From an uncultured Candidatus Melainabacteria bacterium (lineage in GTDB: Bacteria; Cyanobacteriota; Vampirovibrionia; Gastranaerophilales; Gastranaerophilaceae): a stretch of DNA of 43,055 nucleotides. Numbering within the stretch: position 1 is the first letter of the stretch; every line of letters begins with the position of its first letter. The position numbers and the translations under genes are program-made. Below are positions 16,717 to 25,614 of this stretch, one piece after another. The stretch is from assembly GCA_934693215.1 (NCBI GenBank), contig CAKUVB010000001.1, positions 1 to 43,055 of the forward strand, given 5' to 3'. The notes beneath the pieces were generated by a model, which did not search any database, was not told the DNA's origin, and worked only from the letters and a program-made list of their open reading frames with translations.

Positions 16717-17223
16717 ATGATAGAAATGAAAGTTATGGGTATAGCATTGGATACAAGAACAGGTTCTCCAATCGTAGTTTTGCACGATTTAGAAAATCGT
16801 AAGGCTCTACCTATTTGGATTGGTTCAGCTGAAGCTAGTGCAATTATTAGAAAAATAGAAAAACTTTCTGTTGCTCGTCCTATGACTCATGATTTGATTA
16901 TTTCTATTGTGGATAAAACAGGTTATAAACTAGACCGAATCGAAATTAATGATGTTGAAAAAGAAACATACTATGCAACATTATTTTTAACAAAAGGTGA
17001 TGATGTAATAGAAATAGATTCACGTCCATCTGATGCTATTGCTGTAGCAATGAGAGCTGAAGCACCAATATTTGTAACTGCAAATGTTTTGATGAACGGT
17101 TCTGTATCAACAGATTCTGCACGAGATGAAGAAGAAGCAGAAGAATTCAAAGATTTTATCCAAAGCGTAAAACCTTCTGACTTTGAAAAACTTATTGATA
17201 AACATAGAGAATCTGATCAGTAA
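16717..17223 (+). CDS. Bifunctional nuclease (BFN/DUF151) domain protein
   Basis: 168-aa protein covering the whole BFN domain: MKVMGIALDTRTGSPIVVL, LPIWIGSAEASAI, RPMTHDL and DSRPSDAIAVAMR. The last is the most conserved stretch of the family. Plant and bacterial members have DNase/RNase activity in vitro; the cellular role is open. A short acidic linker (DEEEAEEF) and a C-terminal helix follow. AAGGA lies about nine bases before the ATG. The stop is 8 bases from the convergent giant gene, with no terminator visible between them. Confidence 0.92.
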   Translation: MIEMKVMGIALDTRTGSPIVVLHDLENRKALPIWIGSAEASAIIRKIEKLSVARPMTHDLIISIVDKTGYKLDRIEINDVEKETYYATLFLTKGDDVIEIDSRPSDAIAVAMRAEAPIFVTANVLMNGSVSTDSARDEEEAEEFKDFIQSVKPSDFEKLIDKHRESDQ

Positions 17224-17231
17224 ACATTACC

Positions 17232-20200
17232 TTACTCATGTTTTTGTTGCTCTTTGAACATTTCTTCTAGAATGTTCAATTTTTCAACAATCTGAGGTTG
17301 TGTAATTAATGTATCTAACTGAGAACGAATTAAATCCGTTAGATTATAGCTATATTCTGCTGATCTTTTATCTGTTTGTCTATCTATCATCTCTGCCATT
17401 GTATTTGTCAGAACATTTGGGAATGTTTCTAAATCTAATTTTTTAGAATGAATAAACACACCCTCTAATTTATCAAAAGGTTTTGATGCAGAAAAACCTG
17501 TTTTACTCTTAACATTTGAATTATTATCATATACATAAAGTTGTGGTATTATATCCGGTAATACTTTTTTTGAATCATTTTCAGCAATTAATTGTATAGC
17601 TTCATTAAGTATTTGTAATTGTTTTGATTGTCGCTCTGTTGGTCGTACAGAATGCGGTCTATGTAGTTTCTCATACAATTCATGTGCATCAGGAATACCT
17701 ATACCTCTACCTTCATTATCACAGAAGATATATCCTTGTTCTCTAAAGAAATCTTCTTCTTTTGGAGCAAGGTTGCGAGAATATTCACTATTAATTTTAT
17801 CTACAGTAACAACTTTTTTATCACCAAAATCTATATTCATTTTTCTATTTTTTGCTTCTCTAAGAACTGCAACTGCAAATTGATATGAAAGATTCTTTTT
17901 CTGAGAAGAAACATTAAATATTTTGCTTTTTGCATCTTTACTCATAAGAATTGGTTCTAATACTTCAAGAGCTTTTAACAATTCAGCATCAGATAATGTT
18001 TTGAGATAAGCAGAGGATAATTCTCGCATTTGACGAGCCTCTATTGACATTCTATCTCTAGTTGTATTCAAATCTATTGTATAACCGACTTTGTTTTTAA
18101 ACTCATCACCAAAAGCTGCTTGTTTAAATACAATAGTCATATCTTGCATACCGCCTTCCATTTTTTTGTCAGGGGTTTGGAATCTTTGTATATAATATAA
18201 GTTTCCGTTATGTTCAGGAGTAACTTTAAATCCAAAGAACTCATTTTCAACATCTAAATCTTTGAAATCAGGGTTATGCGGATTATAGAAATAATTTTTT
18301 GATTCCATAATCATTTTCACAAGATTTTCGTCTGTGGTATCAAATTCTACATAATTACCATCAAGTCGTTCAGGTTGTTTTGTCAAAGTTCTTAAAACTG
18401 ATGCATTTTCTTTATTGTTTTTATCAGAGTTTGTAAAATCCATTTGCCAATCAGCACAAGCAAATCTGACTCTATCCGAACCTTTCGCAAGCAAACTGCC
18501 AGCTATAATACGGCTACCTTCTCCGTAACCACCTGCATCTTTAGGATTATCCTTGTCAGAGCCACCAAGACGTTTCAAATGATGATAATCATAAATACCC
18601 TTACCATCTATTCTAACTGTATATGTACCGTTCTCGTTTTTATTAACTTTTATATCTACACCTTCAAGTGTATGACCATTTCCATCATAGAAATTTTGCA
18701 TCAAATCTCTAGCAATTTTTTCATTACTCCAATCTCTTTTTTCGGCATAAGAAACTGTCATTCTTGCTTGAACAGTTTTATTCAAATCCCTATCATTTTC
18801 TACGTTAGGTATTTCAGAAATTTTAGGATTTAATCCACCTGAATCAGCAATATTTATTTCAACATGCCCGTTATCCTCCAACTCTTTCATTGTTGTTTCT
18901 GTAGATTTGAGAGTTGTGTATGTATCATGTTTCTCAGGAATATATTCTTGATATTTAAGTGAGTTAGCTTTTTTAGGTTTCGTAACTGTTTCTGTTTCAA
19001 TTGCTGTTTCTACAGGCATTTCTGCTTTATTTCGTCTTAATATCCTATTAATAAAAGATTTTGCAAAACGTTTTATACCTGTTAAGTTAAATCTAGAAGT
19101 TATTTTGTGATTTTCTTCAAAGGTTTTTAATTTCGATTTATCAAAATCTAAAACTGCTTTATTATTTCCATCTGAAAGTTGTTTTTTAGATGTATACATA
19201 TCTTCTGATTCTGAAGATTTTTCCGGTACTACATATTCTTTATATTCAACAGGTGTTGATATCAATTGTTCTATAGATTGTTTATATTCTTCTGGTTCAA
19301 AATTATCATCTCTAATTATTTCTGTTTCTATTTTTTCCTTATACTGTTCACTTTTTACTTCATTAAAAAGTTTTGATAAAACTTGGAATTTTTTAATCGC
19401 ATTTGGATTATGCATCAAAACATTTGTAATATGCGATTGCATCTCAATTAATTGTTCAGAAAATCTTTCTGACGTATCCGGACCTATTTTGTGAGAAATT
19501 TCATGTAAAAATGTAGATAAATTTTCTACATAATTCTGTAATAACAAGTGACTATCACGCATCCAGTGACCTTGATATTCTCTGTTTTCAATAATTGCTT
19601 CAGCACCTTCATTTAAAGCACCACCTTCACCAAACATATATGTTGGTTTGCCGACTTCATCGCTATTTAATAAATTTTGTGTTCTTGTATCTGTACATTC
19701 TTGCAATATACGAACCCCTTCTTCTAACAGTCTGATTTGTTTAGATTGAGCCTCAGTAGGTTTATGTGGCATTTTAGATTCATCAACACTTGTAAGACTT
19801 GGCATACCAACATCTTTCATTTCTTCTACTGCAAGTTTATATCCCATTAGTTTTGCCATTTCTATAGTTTCAGGAGAAGCAAGTTTACTCATATATACAT
19901 ATCTGGAATCCTTGAAATCTATACCTAGACCACGTTCTTTTGCTTCTTGAATAAAAGGCATAAACATTGTATTGGATTGTTTATCTTCACTAATTTTCCA
20001 AAAATTTTCCATTGAAGAAATTGTTTGCGTAAGTTCTTCATCACTCATTGATTTTATATATCGAGATAAAATGCGATTAATATCACTTGACGGAATTTGA
20101 GCTCTATCAACACCTGTGCCAAGTTTAAAATCTGTTCCTCCATCTTTCTCTACAAGTGTTGGGTGGTTCGGCTGTGTCTTAAATACAATAGTAACACCAT

Positions 20201-23200
20201 CAAGTCCATTATCAGAAGTATAATTAGTTTCATATCGTTGTATTAAATATATATTACCACTTCTTTTTTGAGGTAACAATTTAATACCAAAAAACTCATT
20301 TTCAAAATCAAAGTTTTGAAAATCCGGATTATGCGGGTGATTAAAATAATCTTGAGCATCAAGAATATTTTTAACCATATAAATATTATCAGTTTCAAAT
20401 TCAACCGTAGACCCTTTCACTTTTGATTCATTTTGAGAAAGAGTTTGTGTCATATATGCAGATTTCAAATCATCAGAAGAACGACCATAAGTCATTGTCC
20501 AATCTCCTGATGCATATTTAACATTTTTTATATCAGGTTTAGAAAGTAGGCTTACAGCAACGGCTCTTGTTCCTTCACCATATCCACCGGCATCTAATGG
20601 ATTATGTTTTGTAGATGACCCCATTTTATCAAGATGAGCATAATCCCAACTGCTTTCACCTGAGATTTTTATTCTGTATGTTCCATTTTCTGTTTTGTTT
20701 ACTTCAATATCAACACCTTCAAGTGTATGACCATGACCGTCATAATAATTTTGAAGAATATCACGTGCTATTTTGAAATTACTCCATTGTAATTTTGTAC
20801 CATAGCGAATTTTTATATCTGCATCTTCTTCAACATTAAGACGTTCTCTATCCTCAGGGTGTATTATTGCATCATAAGGTTGTACTTTTACTCCACCTTC
20901 GTTAGGAATAGATAGTTTAACATGACCTGTATCCTTCAATTGAGCCATAAGCTCTCTTGTTGAAGGCAGTAAATCAACATTTACTCTTGGTTTTTTAGGT
21001 AATTTTTCAAATGGGTTTATTTTTGAAGGAGTATATTTATCCTCAAAAGAAGAATACATATTTCGTTTATCTATGCTTTCTGCAATAAGTTTAGCAGCCT
21101 CTACAGGGTCATAATCGACAGGTTCTGCCATTTTTTCTCGCATTTGAGATTCATATACTTCGACATCAACAGGTTCTTCTACTCTCACCTCTAGAGGTGT
21201 AACAAGCCTGTTAAAATCTTTGTCTGACATATTTAATATTCTTTGCCAATCACCAAATTTATACGTTTCTGATAATATATTTTGTCTTGTTTCAAAATTA
21301 GCTTTCTTTTGTTCAAATTCTTTGTCATCACAATTAAGGAATTCGAATACTTCACTATTATCAATAGATTTATTCTTATAAGCATTTTCTAACATTGAAA
21401 GAATTTCTCTTTGAGCAAGTTTAGAATAATCAAGCTCTAACAATTTATCTTTTTGTGCAGAATTACAATACAAATTTTGTATCAAGTCAATTTCATTTGT
21501 TTCAAGTAATGGATAATAACCCTCAAATCTCTGAATTATCGCATTTCGTTTAGTTTCATTTTCATTACAAGTTAATGCATAGTTTAAATCGGCAATTTGT
21601 CTATTTCTAGATGGAAAATATTGACTAAGATTTCTAGATGCCTGTTCAAGCTCTGAAACACCTTTAGTATAATATGGTAATTCCTTTAGGATTTGATTGA
21701 TAACTCTTTGTTCATCATCGTTTAATTTTTCATTTCTTATGTCACTAGAACCTGAACTTAGTAAAGATTCTTCACTACAATATTCCTCCAAATCCTTAAA
21801 ATCTTCAGGGGCAATATGGTTTTTCAAGATTTCTATATAATCATGTTTTAGTTTATTAAGTCTTTCAAACTTTGAAATCCTATATATACCATTATTAACA
21901 TTATTTATAAATCTCGCTTCTGCTTCTTTATCTTGAACAAAACTCAACAATTTTTCTGTTTGTTTCTCTGGAACTTGTCCATTTTCTTCAATTACTCTTG
22001 CAAGCTCTATATTATTTTTATTAATAGATCGAATACTTGAACGATTTAAATGAGTCAATACATCAATATTATCTTTTACAAAATCTTTATCCCAAGACTG
22101 TCTGTTTAATTTGGTTAAAATTGTACTTACATTTTCAGGGTGGCCATCATTATTGATATATGTTTTTTCAACAAGTTCTTGTGCAATATCGAAATTTTCT
22201 TTATTTGTCTTTGATAAAGTTTCATAAACATATTCTTTAGGTATATTTCTACCTTTTATCATATCTAATATTTGTGTTTTTGATGGAATATCTTCCATTT
22301 TTAAATTTCTATATGGAAGCCATTCTTCTTCAGCTTTATCACCTCTTAAATCTTTTGTTAAGTCATAAAACTGCTTTATTGCATCAGCATCACTATTTTC
22401 AAGTCCTTCTTTGACTTGTGCAAACCAATCTTGTGAAATATTTTCTTCGTTTGCAAAATTATCATATAATTTTTTGAACTGAGAATAATTTCTGTCATTT
22501 ATAAATATCATATGTTGTCCAAATATATTATCATTATGAATAATATTTGAATATTTACCTGCTTTTGCGTCTTTATAAAATTCTAACATTACTTTTTGGA
22601 CATCAGAAGGCGAACTTGCAATAAAAGTTCCATCTAACAAGTCTATTTTTTCTAAATCCGAACCAAAAGCTTTTATCAAGTTATTTGTACTCTCAGCATT
22701 ATCTGAAACACTAACTGCATATAAAATATCTGATTTTAGTTCGTCAGAAATATTATCTTTGCTCCTCAACGTATCTATTAATTCTTTGAAATCGGCTATA
22801 TTTTTTGAATTAATATGTCCAACAACTTCATGCCCGTCAGGAAACATTTTTTTGCCTTCTTCGGTGTTTATCCAATCAAAAATTTCTTTGACGGCAGATA
22901 AATCTTCAGGTTTGGAAATCTTCTCTATTTCTGATAATCCCATTAAATTTTGAGGAGTTTCATCACCCTTAAACTCTTTAATAAAATCTGCTTTTTGTTG
23001 CTCAAAATTCTCTGCCGTAATTAACTGAGTATTATTTTCCGAAGCTTTACTTTGTTTATGTGTATTTTCTTCGTTTATTCTATCTTCATTTCTTTCACCA
23101 TCATGTCTAACTGTTGCAGAAAGAACAGTTTTTGTAGGGTCAAAGTCTTGAGGGTTTTGTTCATTATCAGGAGTAACAGATTCTTCATTATTCGTAGAAG

Positions 23201-24725
23201 GTTTTATGTTGCTAGCCATATCAAATTGCATAATGACATTACATTTCGCAATAACTTCTTCCATTGTCAAAACATTACTTTTACTGCCATCAGGCATTGT
23301 TAATTCAAAAGAAGTTTTGCCATTATCTGTTTTCTTTTCAACTTTTATATTATTAAGTGTTTCACATTTAGACAAATTGTCTTTGATAATATTATTTCTA
23401 ATATCGGCAGTTCCTTTGTGCATAAATATCAATTTAGAAATAGCTTTTATCTCAGCAAGATTTGTCGCTTGTCCTTTAAAATGCTTCCACAAATATTTTG
23501 CTAAACCTTCTTCTGTCAAATCTTTTGGAAGATGTCTTTCTCCGTTTTCATCTTTTTTGAGTAATTCTTTTGTAACCTCATTAGCCGTTTCGTACATAGT
23601 AAACCCTGATATCTCAGCTAACATGCCGGCAGAATTTGCAACTACACCCGGACCTTGTTTGGTGAGAAAGGTTTGCATAATATCTTTACCTGTTAGAGAA
23701 GAGGATTTATCAAGAGTTTTTGCTAAGTTTTTAGTGACTGCATGAGAAACAGGTTTTTCTAAAAGTTTTGTCGTTCCTGCAACAACTTTACCAACAACGG
23801 TAGAACTTAATAACCCTGCAAAAGCACCAAATTTAGCGGATTCAATATTCCCCTGTTTGTATGCTGCCCATTCGTTAGCAGCATCTTCTCCTGAAAGTTG
23901 GATATCTTTTGTTTTAAGATTGATATAGTTCTTGCTTGCGTCCCATATTGAAAAAGTAGCACTTTGCATAGCCATAGCACCTAAAACAGCACCTACGGTT
24001 ACTTTGTTGCCACCAACCTTCATAAGACCTTTTGCAGATATATTTTTAAGAACTTTTGGTATATATGGAGATATCTTTTTACCAATCGCACCTACACCTT
24101 TGCCAAGTCCTTTGCTGATTAAACCTGTTCCAAGTAACATAATTACGATATCTGCGGCACCGTCTATGTATTCTTGATACTTAACTTTTTTGAGTGCGTT
24201 GTTCACAATTTTGTTTTCGTATGAAACATTACCGTTTTTATCAGTTTTTTCAACATTATATGCTTTTTCATAAGAAGCAGTCCAATCCTCACCATTAGAT
24301 GCGTTGACTAAAAACTCTTTCATTGCATCTTCATCATATTCTTTGCCGGTGAACTCCTTAAACTCACGTTTAAAATCGCCTTCGTGGTTGGCTACATATT
24401 CAAGCCTGTTTGTCGCAAATTCTTTTTCTTGTTCAAGGGTTTTGATAGCTGTATCACAGCAGAGCTTTATGTCTGTAATATTATTGTTCTTTAAAAATTT
24501 ACCGAGTTTTTCTCTATAAAACCCTGCATTCAATACCCCTTGATTACCTTGATATTGTTTGAGAGTATTTATTGCATTATCATACGCAATGGAGATGTTT
24601 TGAGCAGCAGCCTTCCTTATCTCAAGCTTTTGTTGCTCAGAATCTTGTTCTTGTGAGATATTACCTACCTTTGATGCTTTGTTCAATGCATTGGAAGATA
24701 TGTTATTCCCATCTACACTTACCAA
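17232..24725 (-). CDS. Giant 2497-aa protein with two GHKL ATPase-like modules and an HExxH motif
   Basis: Function unknown. The N-terminal 170 residues are soluble and helical. Residues about 185-320 hold several hydrophobic stretches (ADIVIMLLGTGLISKGLG, VTVGAVLGAMAMQSATF, FAGLLSSTVVGKVVAG). Residues 330-1250 are charged and helical. Two homologous modules follow, about 1252-1790 and 1937-2497. Each starts with a GHKL-type fold. The N-box is D-x3-N-x2-D (D1322/N1326/D1329; D2007/N2011/D2014). The G1 box is IDGKG in copy 2 (D2040) but ISGES in copy 1 (S1355). The G2 box is GGYGEG (1380; 2065). Each ends in a helical region where copy 1 has HEISHKIG (H1741, E1742, H1745) and copy 2 has no such motif. 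The start is TTG, with AAGGAG seven bases upstream. No signal peptide is visible. Confidence 0.8.
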   Translation of the reverse strand: MVSVDGNNISSNALNKASKVGNISQEQDSEQQKLEIRKAAAQNISIAYDNAINTLKQYQGNQGVLNAGFYREKLGKFLKNNNITDIKLCCDTAIKTLEQEKEFATNRLEYVANHEGDFKREFKEFTGKEYDEDAMKEFLVNASNGEDWTASYEKAYNVEKTDKNGNVSYENKIVNNALKKVKYQEYIDGAADIVIMLLGTGLISKGLGKGVGAIGKKISPYIPKVLKNISAKGLMKVGGNKVTVGAVLGAMAMQSATFSIWDASKNYINLKTKDIQLSGEDAANEWAAYKQGNIESAKFGAFAGLLSSTVVGKVVAGTTKLLEKPVSHAVTKNLAKTLDKSSSLTGKDIMQTFLTKQGPGVVANSAGMLAEISGFTMYETANEVTKELLKKDENGERHLPKDLTEEGLAKYLWKHFKGQATNLAEIKAISKLIFMHKGTADIRNNIIKDNLSKCETLNNIKVEKKTDNGKTSFELTMPDGSKSNVLTMEEVIAKCNVIMQFDMASNIKPSTNNEESVTPDNEQNPQDFDPTKTVLSATVRHDGERNEDRINEENTHKQSKASENNTQLITAENFEQQKADFIKEFKGDETPQNLMGLSEIEKISKPEDLSAVKEIFDWINTEEGKKMFPDGHEVVGHINSKNIADFKELIDTLRSKDNISDELKSDILYAVSVSDNAESTNNLIKAFGSDLEKIDLLDGTFIASSPSDVQKVMLEFYKDAKAGKYSNIIHNDNIFGQHMIFINDRNYSQFKKLYDNFANEENISQDWFAQVKEGLENSDADAIKQFYDLTKDLRGDKAEEEWLPYRNLKMEDIPSKTQILDMIKGRNIPKEYVYETLSKTNKENFDIAQELVEKTYINNDGHPENVSTILTKLNRQSWDKDFVKDNIDVLTHLNRSSIRSINKNNIELARVIEENGQVPEKQTEKLLSFVQDKEAEARFINNVNNGIYRISKFERLNKLKHDYIEILKNHIAPEDFKDLEEYCSEESLLSSGSSDIRNEKLNDDEQRVINQILKELPYYTKGVSELEQASRNLSQYFPSRNRQIADLNYALTCNENETKRNAIIQRFEGYYPLLETNEIDLIQNLYCNSAQKDKLLELDYSKLAQREILSMLENAYKNKSIDNSEVFEFLNCDDKEFEQKKANFETRQNILSETYKFGDWQRILNMSDKDFNRLVTPLEVRVEEPVDVEVYESQMREKMAEPVDYDPVEAAKLIAESIDKRNMYSSFEDKYTPSKINPFEKLPKKPRVNVDLLPSTRELMAQLKDTGHVKLSIPNEGGVKVQPYDAIIHPEDRERLNVEEDADIKIRYGTKLQWSNFKIARDILQNYYDGHGHTLEGVDIEVNKTENGTYRIKISGESSWDYAHLDKMGSSTKHNPLDAGGYGEGTRAVAVSLLSKPDIKNVKYASGDWTMTYGRSSDDLKSAYMTQTLSQNESKVKGSTVEFETDNIYMVKNILDAQDYFNHPHNPDFQNFDFENEFFGIKLLPQKRSGNIYLIQRYETNYTSDNGLDGVTIVFKTQPNHPTLVEKDGGTDFKLGTGVDRAQIPSSDINRILSRYIKSMSDEELTQTISSMENFWKISEDKQSNTMFMPFIQEAKERGLGIDFKDSRYVYMSKLASPETIEMAKLMGYKLAVEEMKDVGMPSLTSVDESKMPHKPTEAQSKQIRLLEEGVRILQECTDTRTQNLLNSDEVGKPTYMFGEGGALNEGAEAIIENREYQGHWMRDSHLLLQNYVENLSTFLHEISHKIGPDTSERFSEQLIEMQSHITNVLMHNPNAIKKFQVLSKLFNEVKSEQYKEKIETEIIRDDNFEPEEYKQSIEQLISTPVEYKEYVVPEKSSESEDMYTSKKQLSDGNNKAVLDFDKSKLKTFEENHKITSRFNLTGIKRFAKSFINRILRRNKAEMPVETAIETETVTKPKKANSLKYQEYIPEKHDTYTTLKSTETTMKELEDNGHVEINIADSGGLNPKISEIPNVENDRDLNKTVQARMTVSYAEKRDWSNEKIARDLMQNFYDGNGHTLEGVDIKVNKNENGTYTVRIDGKGIYDYHHLKRLGGSDKDNPKDAGGYGEGSRIIAGSLLAKGSDRVRFACADWQMDFTNSDKNNKENASVLRTLTKQPERLDGNYVEFDTTDENLVKMIMESKNYFYNPHNPDFKDLDVENEFFGFKVTPEHNGNLYYIQRFQTPDKKMEGGMQDMTIVFKQAAFGDEFKNKVGYTIDLNTTRDRMSIEARQMRELSSAYLKTLSDAELLKALEVLEPILMSKDAKSKIFNVSSQKKNLSYQFAVAVLREAKNRKMNIDFGDKKVVTVDKINSEYSRNLAPKEEDFFREQGYIFCDNEGRGIGIPDAHELYEKLHRPHSVRPTERQSKQLQILNEAIQLIAENDSKKVLPDIIPQLYVYDNNSNVKSKTGFSASKPFDKLEGVFIHSKKLDLETFPNVLTNTMAEMIDRQTDKRSAEYSYNLTDLIRSQLDTLITQPQIVEKLNILEEMFKEQQKHE

Positions 24726-24826
24726 TTACTTACTCCTTATACTCCATTTGTTACATGGGTTTACGGCAAGGTTGAGAATTTCTTTAGGAATATAACGAAT
24801 TTATTTACAAAAATTAAAATATTGCA

Positions 24827-24857
24827 TAAAAAAAACTCCTCGTGGGAAATGAGGAGT
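24827..24857 (-). terminator. Rho-independent terminator upstream of the giant gene
   Basis: Minus strand: stem ACTCCTC/GAGGAGT, 9-base loop, followed by eight T. It may end the grpE-dnaJ operon, the small RNA candidate starting near 24922, or both. Confidence 0.85.
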
Positions 24858-24922
24858 AAAACTAGAATTAGGAAGGGAATTAGGGTATTTAAAAAATCTT
24901 TTTTATAATCTCTTATCGATTA
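24827..24922 (-). ncRNA. Candidate small RNA, about 95 nt
   Basis: A short unit bounded by a GCAATTTT-type promoter copy and a strong terminator, with no open frame. Its body has a pyrimidine-rich stretch (CCCTAATTCCCTTCC) and the terminator arm ACTCCTC, both complementary to Shine-Dalgarno sequences. The same RNA could instead be an attenuated leader of the giant gene. Confidence 0.35.
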
Positions 24923-24926
24923 CATA

Positions 24927-24957
24927 TATATAAAGTATATACATATAACCCAATTTC
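24927..24957 (-). promoter_or_regulatory. GCAATTTT-type promoter copy upstream of a terminator (site h)
   Basis: Minus strand: GAAATT (24952-24957), 14 bases, TACTTT (24932-24937) continuing ATATATATG. TGTAAC lies 16 bases upstream. The GCAATT box has one mismatch. Confidence 0.45.
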
Positions 24958-25057
24958 AAGTTGTGTTATATTTGTTACAAAACTTAATATCCTTGTCTAA
25001 AAATCACTATTAGCAAGGAATCTCTAAAAATTAATAACTACCCAACATTATAAATTA

Positions 25058-25612
25058 CTAATTATTTTTATAAGAAACAGCAAGTCCGGCTGGCAAATCC
25101 AAAATTTCGGTTTGGAAATCACTATCAGACATAATAGCATCAAGATATGTTTGCACTTTTTCTCTATGAGAATTTACATTATCTGCAGCTATTATTGCAT
25201 TGGGTAGTAAATGCGGTTTGATTAATTCAAAGTTTTTTACATACTCTCGTTTATTGGCATCAATAAAAACAAAATCGAATTTTTTATCTGAATCAAAGTT
25301 CTCCATAATATCACACGCAGAACCCAATAAAGGAGTGTACATGCCGGCAAATCCACATTTATCATAATTTGCTCTGGCAACACTTTGACGTTTATCATAA
25401 TATTCTATAGTTGTTAAATGACCTTTTGTAACTTTTAGAGCATCAAGAAACCATAAACCTGAATATCCGTTTGATGTTCCAACCTCAAGAACACTTTTGG
25501 AATTACTAATTTTCACCAACATATTCAAGAAATTTCCTGTTGCTCTTGAAACATTCCAAAAATCTTTTTGTGTTTTTTCTAACTCAACTAAGGTTTCTTC
25601 TAATATACTCAT
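25058..25612 (-). CDS. Class I SAM-dependent O-methyltransferase
   Basis: 184-aa methyltransferase of the catechol/caffeoyl-CoA O-methyltransferase family (O-methyltransferase family 3). The SAM-binding motif I is VLEVGTSNGYSG near residue 38, followed by TIEYYDKRQ, the metal-binding region FVFIDANKREY and AADNV. It is shorter than typical family members (about 210-220), mainly at the N-terminus. Substrate is unknown. It is the last gene of a grpE-dnaJ-propeller unit, starting two bases after the propeller stop codon. Confidence 0.88.
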   Translation of the reverse strand: MSILEETLVELEKTQKDFWNVSRATGNFLNMLVKISNSKSVLEVGTSNGYSGLWFLDALKVTKGHLTTIEYYDKRQSVARANYDKCGFAGMYTPLLGSACDIMENFDSDKKFDFVFIDANKREYVKNFELIKPHLLPNAIIAADNVNSHREKVQTYLDAIMSDSDFQTEILDLPAGLAVSYKNN

Positions 25613-25614
25613 AA

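Larger units (their letters stand above)
24726..25057. other. Intergenic region between the giant gene and the methyltransferase, 332 bases
   Basis: Both flanking genes are on the minus strand. The region holds, in minus-strand order, a GAAATT/TACTTTATA promoter copy (24927-24957), a strong terminator (24827-24857), and an AT-rich leader leading to the TTG start at 24725. No open frame was found. A second, closer promoter for the giant gene is expected but not convincingly seen. Confidence 0.5.
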
